A stretch of 64,000 nt of DNA from Blasia pusilla (taxonomy: Eukaryota; Marchantiophyta; Marchantiopsida; Blasiales): positions 4,836,001-4,900,000 of the forward strand of contig CM114272.1 in assembly GCA_050084515.1 (NCBI GenBank), given 5' to 3'. Position 1 is the first letter of the stretch, and every line of letters begins with the position of its first letter. Below are positions 35,741 through 46,167 of the stretch, piece after piece. The notes under the pieces were generated by a model, which worked only from the letters and a program-made list of their open reading frames with translations, searched no databases and was not told the origin of the DNA. The translations under genes were made by a program, and so were the position numbers.

Positions 35741-36079
35741 GGATGCAAAATGAGGTTTTAGATTGTACTTTTATTTTTCCTCAACCTTCACTTTGAGCTT
35801 GAACTCTATTCAGCCCGGGGCAAATGATAGATTTTTTCCACACCTTGGATGGAAAAAGTGATTGGTTCCACACTTATGATTCCACTGATTTTTCAGTTTT
35901 CTAAATTTTGTGCAATTTGCAACTCGTCGGACTCACAGGGGTTGCCAAAATATGGAAGAGGAAAAAAAAACTGTGGGATTGTTTAATAAATGAACAAAAA
36001 AGTGCAAAAATATTCACACAAAAAGTTTCCTCTCTTCAACCCAACGGAAACTCTCTTCAAAAAAAAGTATCTATTTTGG

Positions 36080-36143
36080 TTGAAGGTAGTTTCCTCTCTC
36101 CTCTCTCCTCTCTTCCTCTCTTCCTCTCCTCTTACCGCACCTC
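36080..36143 (+). repeat. Transposase-side terminal repeat of copy C
   Basis: Pyrimidine-rich block ending CTTACCGCACCTC. Read inward it is GAGGTGCGGTAAGAGGAG, then GGAAGAGAGG repeats. The same terminus in the same orientation to its gene begins copy D at 55877. Confidence 0.8.
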
Positions 36144-36154
36144 CTTCTTTACAG
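36144..36154. repeat. Right target-site duplication of copy C
   Basis: CTTCTTTACAG, identical to 23461-23471; here it is again the splice acceptor of copy B intron 3, directly before exon 4. Confidence 0.85.
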
Positions 36155-36668
36155 ATGGACCACTCCTATGTTTACTGCTTCGTTCCGCCCGAGCACAACT
36201 TCCAGGTGTTTAAGATCCAGGATCCTGTGGAACCATGCTCCGATGGGTACAGCTTAGATAGTTTATACAATTCCCCCCCCGGGAATTTTCATGCAAGACG
36301 GCACCCCACTACTTGGAGGAAGGGAAAAGTCGCCAGCCCTGATGCAAGCGCTCATCGAGCTCTGCTCAAGGCCGGGTGACTTGGTGTTCGACTTAGTGCG
36401 CCTTTCAGGGGCGAGTATCAAAGGCGCCTGGCAGAGTGGCAGGAACATTCTCTACCTCGAGGGAAGGCAGGAACTGTTTGACCTTTGCAAGGAGGCAAAG
36501 GCAGATTACGACAGGCTAGTTGGGGCGTACAACTCTCCACCGAAGCCGAGAGCTCCGGTTCCAGACCCACCATTGGTAGTGACACCATTGTCACTTCCAA
36601 CGATTCTGAAAATCAGGAGGGCAAGGCCGAAAGTAATTTTGCAAGAGCTCTCGGACAATGACGAGTGA
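36155..36668 (+). pseudogene. ParB-MTase gene exon 4, copy B (AdoMet-binding half)
   Basis: Begins MDHSYVYCFVPPEHNF. A C-run indel at about 36271 shifts the frame, after which the sequence is open to the natural end: GGREKSPALMQALIEL, PGDLVFDLVRLSGAS, GRNILYLEGRQELFDLCKEA and RPKVILQELSDNDE. The pattern matches motif X followed by motif I and motif II (NILYLE) of beta-class amino-methyltransferases. The canonical DxFxGxG loop is DLVRLSG here, so the first glycine is replaced. Cofactor binding may be altered. Confidence 0.75.
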
Positions 36669-38529
36669 GTTCAAAGAACTCAAGGACCCAGCTTGACTGC
36701 AACGTTTGCAGTAGGGATTTATTTGATGATGAGGCAAAAGATTTCATAGAATAGATCAAATGTACAGTTCCGAGCTTCTTTCTGATGTAATAAAGGACAA
36801 GATTTTTTCGAACGATGGTGGTGTTTCTAAAAGTTAGTTGAATATCTTTTATGTCTTTTCGAATGTGATCGTCTATGTACTCCGCCGACTTCTATTTTGC
36901 AACCCTTCAGATTTCCACGGCTTGCAACTTTTCACTTTTTGACCGCTGCACCTTTTTAACCACTTCTAGGCAACCTGTCGGATTTCGACAAGTTGGTTGC
37001 GTGAGTGATCGGACTCTTTCCCTGTTGGTCCAACTTAAGAGGCAGTCTGGCGGGCTTCTTCACTTTGGCACCTTCTCCTAGTATCGTCAAACAAGGCGTA
37101 GGCTTCTTCTCTTCTCTCAGACGTGTTGGATTCCTACTCCCTGTGGGATTGCCATCATGGTATTACCAAGGACGGAGCACATATTGATACTAGATGGGTG
37201 TCACATTGCAGATCGTACAAGATATACTTCCAAGGAAGGCGGTGGGGCTCAAATCAGGTTACATGGGACTGTTATGGTGTACCTAGGGGGGGGCCAAGGC
37301 TCTCGAATTCGCCAACATTTTCGATCCCCGTCTACAATCGGCCAGAGGAGCCACTTGTATCCCAGGACATTCCTTTTGTACAGGAACCTAGGAGAGTTAG
37401 GAGTAAATTTGTAGATGACGAGGCTGAAGAAATCATAGACTAGATCAAATGTATATTTCCGAGGTTCCTTCGGAGGTAATAAAGGACGAGATTTTTTCAA
37501 CCGATAATGGTGTTTGTAAAAGTTTGTTGGAATTTTTTTTTTGACTTGTGGATTGTGTTCTTTTACTAAGAATTACAATTTTGCAACCCGTATGATTCCG
37601 ACGGGTTGCAACTTTTCGCATTTTGCCCACTGCAACTTTTTAACCATTTCCAAGCAAGCTGTCGGATTCCGACAGGTTGGCTGCTTGAGTGATCGGACTC
37701 TTTCCCTATGAGACCAACTTCTGACGCATTGTGGCGGCCTTCTTAACTTTTGGCTTGTTCCCCTACATTTTTCAAACGAGTTGTAGGCTTCTTTTCTTGT
37801 CTAAGATGTGCAGGATTCCCAGTACCTGTCGGATTGCCATTTCGGAAGGGAATCACTTCTCAAAATCTTTCCTTTCTTATAGTGAGCTTGCTTGCAAGGG
37901 GTGCAAGCCATCTGATTCCGATGGGTTGCAAGAGTTGCAACTTGTAAAATTCCGATGGGTTGCAAGAGTTGCAACCTGTAAAATTTCGATGGGTTGCAAG
38001 AGTTTCAACCTGTAAAATTCTGACGGGTTGGGAGGGGTGCAGCTTCTCAGTTTCTCAAATTTAGGATCTGAATGAAGGGACATCAGTTCCTCTTTACTCC
38101 AAACAGCTAACAATATTTTGGTTCAATTATTGTCTCATGTGTTCACATTTCACAAAGTTGGTCTTGAGCACACACCACTCATAACCAACAGAAAGTTGGT
38201 TATGAGGCAATGCAGGGGAGGCCAGGATGCAGGCAACAATCCCTGCAAAAAGAGAGGTTGGCATCGTACCGATGCGCATTCGGTTGGTCCTCCAACAAAA
38301 ATACCCATAGGCACTCCTTATTGTAGACCGAGACACGCAATGTTAAGAAACTGAGGCTCACATGGAGAGTGATGGAAAAATGTTTGTAGTGGTCTCATGA
38401 TGTCTACTTTTTTTTCGCCCCCTGGAAAAAGGAGATTTCTTTAGGCCCGAATGTGGACCACTACCTACTCTCTTCTAAAGATTTCATGAATTTGAAAGCA
38501 AACAAAAATTTCAAATATGTCAAAAAGTT
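36669..38529 (+). other. 3' region of copy B with ORF and palindromes
   Basis: The ORF at 37123-37443 is the copy B version of the 3' ORF (SHCRSYKIYFQGRRW, VTWDCYGVPRGGPRL, VDDEAEEIID). Palindromes lie at 36890-36990 and 37580-37680; near 37895-38030 a roughly 46-bp unit (GATGGGTTGCAAGAGTTGCAAC) is tandemly repeated about three times. The segment 38165-38290 is not in copy A and contains an inverted pair AACCAAC...GTTGGTT. Confidence 0.6.
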
Positions 38530-38626
38530 TTGAAGAGAGGAGGCGGATTTGGCCCTTTTTTTTTAAGAGAAACTCTCCTCTCTTCCTCTCCTCTCTTACT
38601 CTCTCCTGCCAGAATACCAGCCCCCC
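38530..38626 (-). repeat. MTase-side terminal repeat of copy B
   Basis: Reads outward through GAGGCGGATTTGGCCC, a T run and a CTCT-rich block to CCAGAATACCAGCCCCCC, the mirror of the left end of copy C. It marks the right end of copy B. Confidence 0.8.
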
Positions 38627-38938
38627 TGAACATGGAGATAACTCGACATACGAGAATGCTCTTCCGTTGCGGCTCCCGACTACTTCACTACTCGGGAAAC
38701 GTCGTCTTGGCATACTAGGGCCTACACCCTTAGACCCCTGCGACGCATTAGGGTGCCCCGCACCCTTATGCAATATAGGGTTAGATAATCCTAGTACCGC
38801 TACTTATGGACCACCTACGTCATATTACTATGACTCCTTCGACGTCTAAGTCGGAACCATCAATCTAGGCTTCTCCTCATACAAGGGGGGCCGATCAGAT
38901 TAATGATGCTCAGAAGAGTGGATTTTGAGAATCCAACA
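38627..38938 (-). repeat. Solo Ty1/copia LTR
   Basis: 312 bp beginning TGTTGGATTCTCAAAATCC on the minus strand and ending CCATGTTCA, homologous to the LTR at 11473-11763. No internal copia sequence follows on either side. The immediate flanks are not a 5-bp duplication. Confidence 0.8.
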
Positions 38939-38992
38939 AGAGACTCTCCTCTCTTCCTCTCTTCCTCTCTCTTGCCAGAATACGAGCCCCCC
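38939..38992 (-). repeat. Second MULE terminal repeat beyond the solo LTR
   Basis: CTCTCCTCTCTTCC..TTGCCAGAATACGAGCCCCCC repeats the terminus already seen at 38570-38626. The LTR is thus sandwiched between two copies of the same transposon end. Confidence 0.7.
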
Positions 38993-41540
38993 ACTTTCTT
39001 ATTCACCAAGGTTAGTTCACGTCTACATATGTTCGCACTAAATGAATTTATGATGAGTATTATATAGCTCGATTCTTGCCCATCGTGCGTTAAGAAAGGG
39101 AATTTCTCTCCTATGTTTAACGCATTGCTTACAAATTCACGTGTTGCAGTAAAGTTTTTCAGTCTATAATCATGGTTAAGAAGCAAATTCTTACCCGGTC
39201 TAAGGTTCTAGGCGCTTTGATCCGCGACTGAAGAGTTCCTTTCAATTTGAATCCTGTAAAGCTGATTGTTTGAGCTTACGAGATGAACTTTAGAATATCA
39301 GCTGTGCAAGGGATGTGCGAAATAAGATTGATTGTCAAACTTGGAAGGAAGGAGAGCCCAATTTTGTGTGGAATGCGCTTGATTGGGTGTAGCATTGTTA
39401 CTAGTGACACGTTCTTAGTGTTACATCTTTTAGATGCAGATAATGAAGAGAACTATCATGTGGATGTTACTTAATTCGTCGTTTACCAAGCCAAACAAAA
39501 TTCGAGAGTTCAAACTCTTCCCTCCGATGTCCAAGAGCTAGTGATGAGAGGTCCTGTTTCATCAGACATTCAGGACGTCGATACATTTTTTAGAGAGGTG
39601 ATTCGGGTAGCAACTAGGGTTGCTACCCCTCAGTTTGCAATTAATGGTTAATGGTACAAGAATTAAAAAAGGTAGCGCGCATTGAGTTGGGGAAAGAGAC
39701 GACAAGTGCTCATCTAGCAAAGGCTTTAGACTCTGCGTTAGAGATTGGGTCTATTATGATAATTAGGAAAATGAAGTCGCCGAGCTTGATGCAAGGACGA
39801 CACAAGAACTCGGCCGGCACAAGAGACATTGTTGGAGCAGTTCAAGGATCTTTATATTCTGAACTCTACTCTGAAAATCTTTTGATTAGATGTCAATGAT
39901 TTCAAACTTGCCCCGCTTGACATCAAAGGGAGGAAGCTTTATCCAAAGTGAGGGAGCTTTATCAAGAGCTAGTGAGTGCCCTGTTGCATAGTCTCTCGAG
40001 GACTAGAAATATCATAGCAAAAAATATAATCACATCTATTGTTGCTCCTTGTACATACAATATTGCAAGAGCATTTCATGAATATCAAGGGGACCATTTA
40101 CTAGTTTTCCCCTCATAACAGGAGATAGTCGATGGGTACCTACGTGATGGTACAAAAATCTACTAGTGGGAAATTTTTTGTCAGCATGCAGCAATTTCCT
40201 TCTCTAAAATTGATGAGGTGACCGGGAACAATTTTTTTCAAAGTCTCCCGTGTACAGTAGTTTCGGGAGAAGATTGTCCCAAAAATCGTCTTTGGTATTG
40301 CAGCCTCTCCTCCCTTCACAATGAAGTGGAGGCATATGCCCGCAAAGTGGAGACTATGATAAGAATGCAGATTGCGACTTTTCGGGCCCACATGAGCAAT
40401 ATCGAGTTGGCAGCGATCAAAAAGACCGGAAAGAGGAAGACTAGAGAAGTCGTGGGTTTCCTTGCCTTGAGGATCGCTAATGCAGAACCATTAGAATTGA
40501 AATTTGAATTTCATATTAGAACTTGAATTCTGATAGAACATTGACTACACATACCATCTCTGTCTTTAATCAGTCCGAGTTGTTATCATTGGTATTCTAA
40601 TGATACTTAAGTTCCTTGTTTTCTACACACCATGACAAAGAGGCTAAATGTCCGTTTCAATTCCATCCAAAAGGAGACAAACACCTTTTTCTATAATTGC
40701 TCTCCCGCGACATGGAATATATGGCATGCTGTCATGGTTGCCTATGAGGAAGATAAACTCATGGCATGAGATGGTCTTGCGTACTCCAAGTACTGGCTGA
40801 GACATAAAAAGAGCATTGAGAAGAGGAGGCTCAAGAGGACCAACTTGAGACCGCTCCAAGGGCTTGACGAGGAGAATTTGATGCAAGTCGCAAAAGAAAT
40901 CTGCAATTGAGGGTGTAATTGCGGCCAGCATCTACTCGAAAAATAGGAAATGAAAACTTGATGGACTTGAAATCCTAGTGCGACAAATTGAAACGCAAAC
41001 AAGTGAATGTAGACGCCATCTGCAAGTTCTTTTTCCTTGAGAGGGAGATCTTTGTTGGGAGAAGTTTATGAGATTGGTATGAGAAGCTCATTTTGGATAA
41101 GGAATTTTGCGTCGATGATGCACAGATTCTCCTCAAAACTCTGCTCGAGGAGAAGATGTATTTGAAGAAGCATCTCTCCTTTGGCACGCAAGCCAAATTT
41201 GGTGTTCCTCTTGATGAATTTTGTAGAACGTTGCGAGATTTAATGCGATCCGCGGAGGGCCGAACGCCCAACAACTGACTTGCTTGTATCTACCCACAAG
41301 GAAGTCATTAGTAGTTTTGATACAACCTCACCTGGATTTTTCAGGACTGTTGTAAATTGGGCGGTGAAATATGATGAGTGGGGTGTACTTTTTTACATAT
41401 TATTTGTAAATATGGTTAGCGCATCAAATGATTATGAGCGGCTCAGTGCAAAAGAATTCAAAGAATATTTTGATGAGGAATCTTGTCTCAATGCAAGCAA
41501 AAGATTACTAATGTTCTTTGTCGTACGAATCCACATCGTC
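38993..41540 (+). other. Unknown plus-strand locus, left part
   Basis: No palindromes and no recognisable transposon protein. Several plus-strand open segments look like exons: 39283-39474 with continuation past one TAA (NFRISAVQGMCEIRLIV, VIRVATRVATPQFAING), 39651-39896 (QELKKVARIELGKETTSA), 39930-40100 (LYQELVSALLHSLSRTRN), 40218-40526 (RNRLWYCS-like, VETMIRMQIATFRAHMS), 41093-41275 and 41280-41530 (FDTTSPGFFRTVVNWAVKYD, LSAKEFKEYFDEES). Most end at stops or frame changes. It may be a decayed multi-exon host gene or another transposon family. Confidence 0.4.
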
Positions 41541-41797
41541 ATACAACATACAACGCTGACATACCATACTCACATACATACATAACATAAACGAGAGCAT
41601 CCACAAACACAAGTATACCACAACTCGCTCACCTAAATGGCGGTTAGGTCCCTCTAACTCCCACGTAGCCCTATACATCTACTACATGCTATACACCTTC
41701 TTGGGTGCACGAATCAGAAGGCCGGGTGCTAGGTTGCCCCATCGCTAGTCGCATATCTGTAATCCATATCATGCAAAGATCAAGTCATCTACCTCTC

Positions 41798-43054
41798 CTA
41801 AGTACAGCGAGGACAAACCCACCTTCCAGTAGGAACAACATCCATACATGGAGTCAAACACATCATATGCCAACCCCTAGAACACCGATCACACACCAAC
41901 ATACGGGCTGCATTACCAGCAGACCCACACAACATGCACCTCAAGCTAGCACATATCATGGCTAAGCTTGGGTCAACAATACCATCCACATTTGGAAGAT
42001 GACATGGCGCACAATTACGCACATGGTCCTTCCAAACAACTCCATCACGACCCTCCAACATGAGAACTCCAGAAGCTAACACCTCGCGCACTCGTAAAAT
42101 AGTGCGGCCTGCCGTCACATCCAACGTTGTCGGAGCAATCTGCTGCAAATAGACATAGTCCCTCACATGGAACCTACGAATCGATGGTTGATAACCTCCA
42201 CCCCGAATGGTTGCATACCACAACGTATCCCTGTGTTGAGCAATGGCAAGATTCTCAAAGGCTGTTGGCATAACTCTCCGAAAGAGCTCTGCCCGCTGAG
42301 AACACACTCTCATCCACATCTCTGGGTCATCAAGGTTCACCACCTCACTAGACTCGACAATTCTTTGTTGGCAAGTCTGGATCTCGGCCGTATAACAGAA
42401 AGTAAGGTGATAAGGAAGCCAAGGATGCTTGGCGACTGAACCTATACCCCATGGCTAACCATGGCAACTGAATATCCCAGTCTCCAAGATGCCCCTTCTG
42501 GAGGCCATACTTGCGCAATGACCTCTTCACAGTCTGAACCACACGCTCAGCCAACCATCCGCCTCTGGATGATCTCGAGACGTGGTCCGATGATCAATCA
42601 ACGCCTTGTCACACAAGACCTAAAACTCACCGTGAAACTCTATACCCTGGTCGGTCAGCACTTCAGCTGGTGCACCAAAATAACTAAGCACTCTATCAAG
42701 AAACGCATACGCCGTTCCCTCACCTGCCTTGTCAGGTAATGCCACCATCTCAATCCACTTGGAGAAGTGCTCCACCATCACCAACACATATCGATGATGT
42801 CGTACAGTCAATGGTAACGGTCCCGCAAAGTCCACACTCCAACGGTAACCCAAACAACATGACACCAACTGCTGCACCCGAGTATGCATGCCACGCCACC
42901 AATATTGACCAAGGAGTAAGCTATACGTACGCTTTACCCCAAAATGTCCCAACTCCTCATGGGCATGTCGCACAATGCACTCTCTCTGAGCCAAATGCGG
43001 CACTACTTGTACTCTAACATCCTCCCACACACGGAGAATATGTGTTCCCTCCAA
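41798..43054 (-). pseudogene. Gypsy integrase with C-terminal PHD finger
   Basis: From the right: zinc-binding N-terminus (HEELGHFGVKRTYSLLL; its CxxC is damaged by a small deletion), catalytic core (WSVDFAGPLPL, EVLTDQGIEFHGEF, then AERVVQTVKRSLRKYGL carrying the Glu region), a GPY-like tail, and at the extreme C-terminus a clean PHD finger (CMLCGSAGN, LVCDRCSRGWHMMCL, GRWVCPRC), the C4-H-C3 pattern. It is split by frame breaks near 42610 and 42345. PHD fingers read histone H3 tails, so this one may steer integration to particular chromatin (inference). Confidence 0.85.
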
Positions 43055-43057
43055 TCT

Positions 43058-44842
43058 TTACCTCTTAGCGCGTTGAAGAACACGTTCTCGCTCCTTGGCA
43101 CTCACTATGCCTGGCATCCTACTGGTCCGTAGGAACTCCAACACCAACGCATCATCATGAATGTCACGCTGATCCGTACCACCATCTCCAACCTTAGGAT
43201 TTGAAGGTTGGCCATCTACCCTCTGACTAGAGTAAGATATCATGTGGTCCTCCATACTAGAGTCCACCCCTAACCAGCATAAAAAGGCGGATGCATGCCA
43301 ACCTGGCACCATCTCCTCATCAACCTCACCATGCCATCTAACCCCAGTTGTATCCTCTTGGCTAGTACATGGGTTCCTACTCAACCCATCAGCATCAAGG
43401 TTGGCAACTCCAGGTCTATGTATCACCTGGAAGTCATACTCCTGTAAGATAAGAGCCCACCGTGCAAGCTTCCCTATAAGCTTGTCAGACTCCATCAACC
43501 ACTTGAGCGGCTGGTGATCAGTAACAAGGGTAAACTATATGCCAAACAAGTAACACCTAAAGTGTGCCACAGCCCACACTACTGCCAAGCACTCTCCCTC
43601 ATATGAACTATAGCGCGACTTCACTACATTATTCGAACGACTTGCATAGGCCACCAAAAACTCCATGTGCTCATCATCAAGTTGTGTCAACACCGCTCCA
43701 AGTCCCAACCTACTCTAATCAGTGAGTGACTGATATGGGCGCCCTCTGATAGGTCTCCTCAAGATAGGCGCCGCCACCAATTGGGCCTTAAGCTCCACAA
43801 AAGCTCTCTCCTGATCATCTCCCCAATGCCACTCTTGATCTGATTTCAAAAATTGGTTCAAAGGCTTTGCCATAACACTAAATCCCTTCACATACCTCCG
43901 ATAGTAGTTCGCCAATCCCATGAATGCTCGAACTCTACTCACATCTACCGGACGCGGAATAAGTGCAATAGCCTCCACCTTTGCTTGCTGAACTCCCAAA
44001 CCACCAGGATAGATCACATGACCCAAGTACTCAACATCCTCATGGAAGAACTTACACTTTCTTGGATGCAAACGTAGACCATGAGCTTTCAACCGCTCAA
44101 ACACCATTTGCAAATGTATCTGATGCTCCTCCACCGTGTTACTGAACACCAAGATATCATCAATGTAACACCGAACAAAATCCAACCCTACTAGGATCCT
44201 CTCCATCACTCTCTGAAACTCGGCAGGTGCATTCTTCAACCCAAAGGGTAAGAATTTCCAATGGTTCAAACAATCCTTGCCATGAGAGTTGACACCCCAA
44301 AATTTTTTCTTGGCCTTGTCACTCTCCCGAATCGGCAATTGATGGTATCCGGCTCGAAGATCCAAAGTACTCAAAATCTTTGCCTGTCCCACCACATCAA
44401 AGATCTCCTCACGTGTAGGCATGGCATACCTATCGGCCTTGGTTTGCCGATTGATAGGACGGTGATCTCCACACATCCGCCTATCCGTGTAGTTTCCATG
44501 CATATCGTTTTTAGCAGGCATGACAGTGGCTGATGCATACTCTCCATGCGACAACTCCACTAATCCAGCCTCCAAAAGGTCCAACGTCCTACTCTGAATC
44601 AGGTCCCTCTCCATATCGCTATATCGGTAGGGACGACAGAAGATTGGCGTATCACTAGCCAAATCAATCCGTATACCAAGTCCAACCAAAGAACCCAACT
44701 CCTTCAGGCTAAAGGCAAAACAACTCCTATAAGCACGTAGGAACTGTGTCAAGCGTCGTTTCTCACTTCCCGTAAGCTTGGGCCCAAGTAATGGCTCCCA
44801 AGTCTCCTCGACCGGCAACCTAGAGGGAGAGGACGATGCCAT
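43058..44842 (-). pseudogene. Gypsy reverse transcriptase and RNase H
   Basis: The RT is open for 375 codons (43715-44842): LLEAGLVELSHGEYASA, RRMCGDHRPINRQT, LSTLDLRAGYHQLPI, LPFGLKNAPAEFQRVM and the catalytic CYIDDILVFS. RNase H follows with YSSYEGECLAVVWAVAHF and TLVTDHQPLKWLM, and then LDADGLSRNP, with stops at about 43715 and 43535. RT is in the same frame as the methyltransferase to its right, separated by one UAG at 44846-44848. Confidence 0.9.
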
Positions 44843-44845
44843 TGG

Positions 44846-44848
44846 CTG
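44846..44848 (-). promoter_or_regulatory. UAG with leaky-stop context between DNMT and RT
   Basis: On the minus strand GCG TAG CAG CCA ATG: the stop is followed by CAR-YYA, the context that allows readthrough in tobacco mosaic virus-type stops. The other fragment (5163-5165) has TAG CAA CCA at the equivalent place. Confidence 0.6.
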
Positions 44849-46110
44849 CTACGCAACCCCCTCATAAGATGGTACACCCTTAGCTACACCATCATCTGAG
44901 CAAATAACTCTACCAACATGAGCAACCAACTCCACATGCCCAGCCATTACATCCCATTTACTCCAAGGATGCAAAATACTACTCTCCTTGCCCCCAGTCG
45001 ATGTCTCTACCGTCCCGGTAGCCATCGAGCTCATTACAAGGGGTGGAAGACCCACAGACATAGTCCGAAGTCGACGTTGCTCGGCCATACCAAGACTCAA
45101 AATCCAAGTCAAACAATTCAGGTCCATGGCCTGACCCAACACATGACGTCGTGAAGCCTCAGAAATGGAAGCAACCGCTGTCACACCAGTACCAAATCCC
45201 ATCGCACGCTCTCTCTCATCAGCGTTAGGCTCCACCAACTGTCGCACATGAGAATCCCATATAAGCCCGGGACCACCTTCCCTGTAGGCATGTGACGACG
45301 GAAAACTCATCAATGTGGGTAGTGCCATCCTAGGCTGGCCCACACGGTTCACCACTGCCATGGGTGACCAATCAATAACCCTCACCACCTGAGAAAGTCG
45401 CCCAGTATCCAAGATACTATCCACTGTAAGGCAAGGATCCCGCTGCACTACATCATATGCTCGACGTAGAACCTCCCTAGGCAACAAGTTTGTCCACCAC
45501 AAGCGTGGACGATGTGCACGCAAGCCAACTTGGGCTGCATCCAACAACACCGCTGGTCCAATCCAAGACCGCACCTCATGAACACTCGCCATCATCCGGG
45601 TCTGAGTGTACCCAACAATGGAACATTCTCCAGAATGTAAGCTGGAGCATGTGCTTGATGAACCTGAAGATGTCGTAACACCTGTAACATCTCCCAAAAC
45701 AATAAAGACCTAGGGTCGTGTAATCCCTCACCACGACCAACACGTGTATGACCCTGACATGGCCATCCAACAATCACCAAATCCACAGGACCAACCCTCT
45801 CAAGGTCCTGCGCCCCCAACAATGCAATGTGTGACGGCAAAGCACGCTGGTACCCACAAATAGCTGATGGCGGCAACAACTCAAGATATCTCCGCATCAA
45901 CTGGCCAATATGTCGGGATGAGACTCTCTAGGCCGTCTCATCTCGCTCCACATACACGTATCTCCGCACAGGAATACCGGCCTGCAACACTACAGCCAAA
46001 CCAGTGCTAATCCCACCAAAGAGATCTAACACACAAATGCCCTCCGGCAGATACTGTCATACAATGGGTGTAGTATCCAAAGGGGATAACCTAACTGGAC
46101 CAGAAGTAGG
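44849..46110 (-). pseudogene. DNMT3-like C5-cytosine methyltransferase domain in gypsy pol
   Basis: N-terminal half: VLDLFGGISTGLAVV (motif I, AdoMet binding), VDLVIVGWPCQGHTR (motif IV with the catalytic PCQ cysteine) and YILENVPLLG (motif VI ENV). C-terminal half: LRAHRPRLWWTN (motif VIII-like QxRxR position), DERERAMGFGTGVT and LGQAMDLNCLTWI (motif X). The order and the FGGISTG/ENV wording are closest to DNMT3-type enzymes. The two halves are in different frames (break at about 45610) and there is a TAG after RDETA near 45930. The domain lies between protease and RT, in-frame with RT. Acquisition of DNMTs by retrotransposons has been described in charophyte algae and dinoflagellates. Confidence 0.9.
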
Positions 46111-46167
46111 AGTCCTCCGTGGGGCCTCCTCTTCCTCGTGAGGTATAACAGCCTCACACCAAGCCTC

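Larger units (their letters stand above)
23472..36143 (-). mobile_element. Copy C: complete, nested, inverted ParB-MTase MULE
   Basis: The only copy with both termini and target duplications in the window, about 12,672 bp. It is oriented with the methyltransferase gene on the minus strand (left) and the transposase on the plus strand (right). It inserted precisely at the intron 3 acceptor of copy B; removing it restores B's intron and exon 4. It therefore defines the element: terminus, 3' region, ParB-MTase gene, central palindrome array, transposase, SWIM exon, terminus. Both genes carry stops or frameshifts, so mobilisation would now need proteins from elsewhere. Confidence 0.9.
14611..38626 (+). 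mobile_element. Copy B of the ParB-MTase MULE, interrupted by copy C
   Basis: Runs from a truncated SWIM exon (joined directly to copia) through the central region and methyltransferase exons 1-3 to 23471. After the 12.7-kb insertion of copy C it resumes at 36144/36155 with exon 4 and continues to a terminal repeat ending ...CCAGAATACCAGCCCCCC at 38626. The transposase-side terminus is lost. Confidence 0.85.

Noticed and set aside
41541-41797. 3' LTR of the gypsy element
   Set aside because: I found no visible match to the putative 5' LTR at 49415-50640, nor a polypurine tract at a defined border, so none is annotated.
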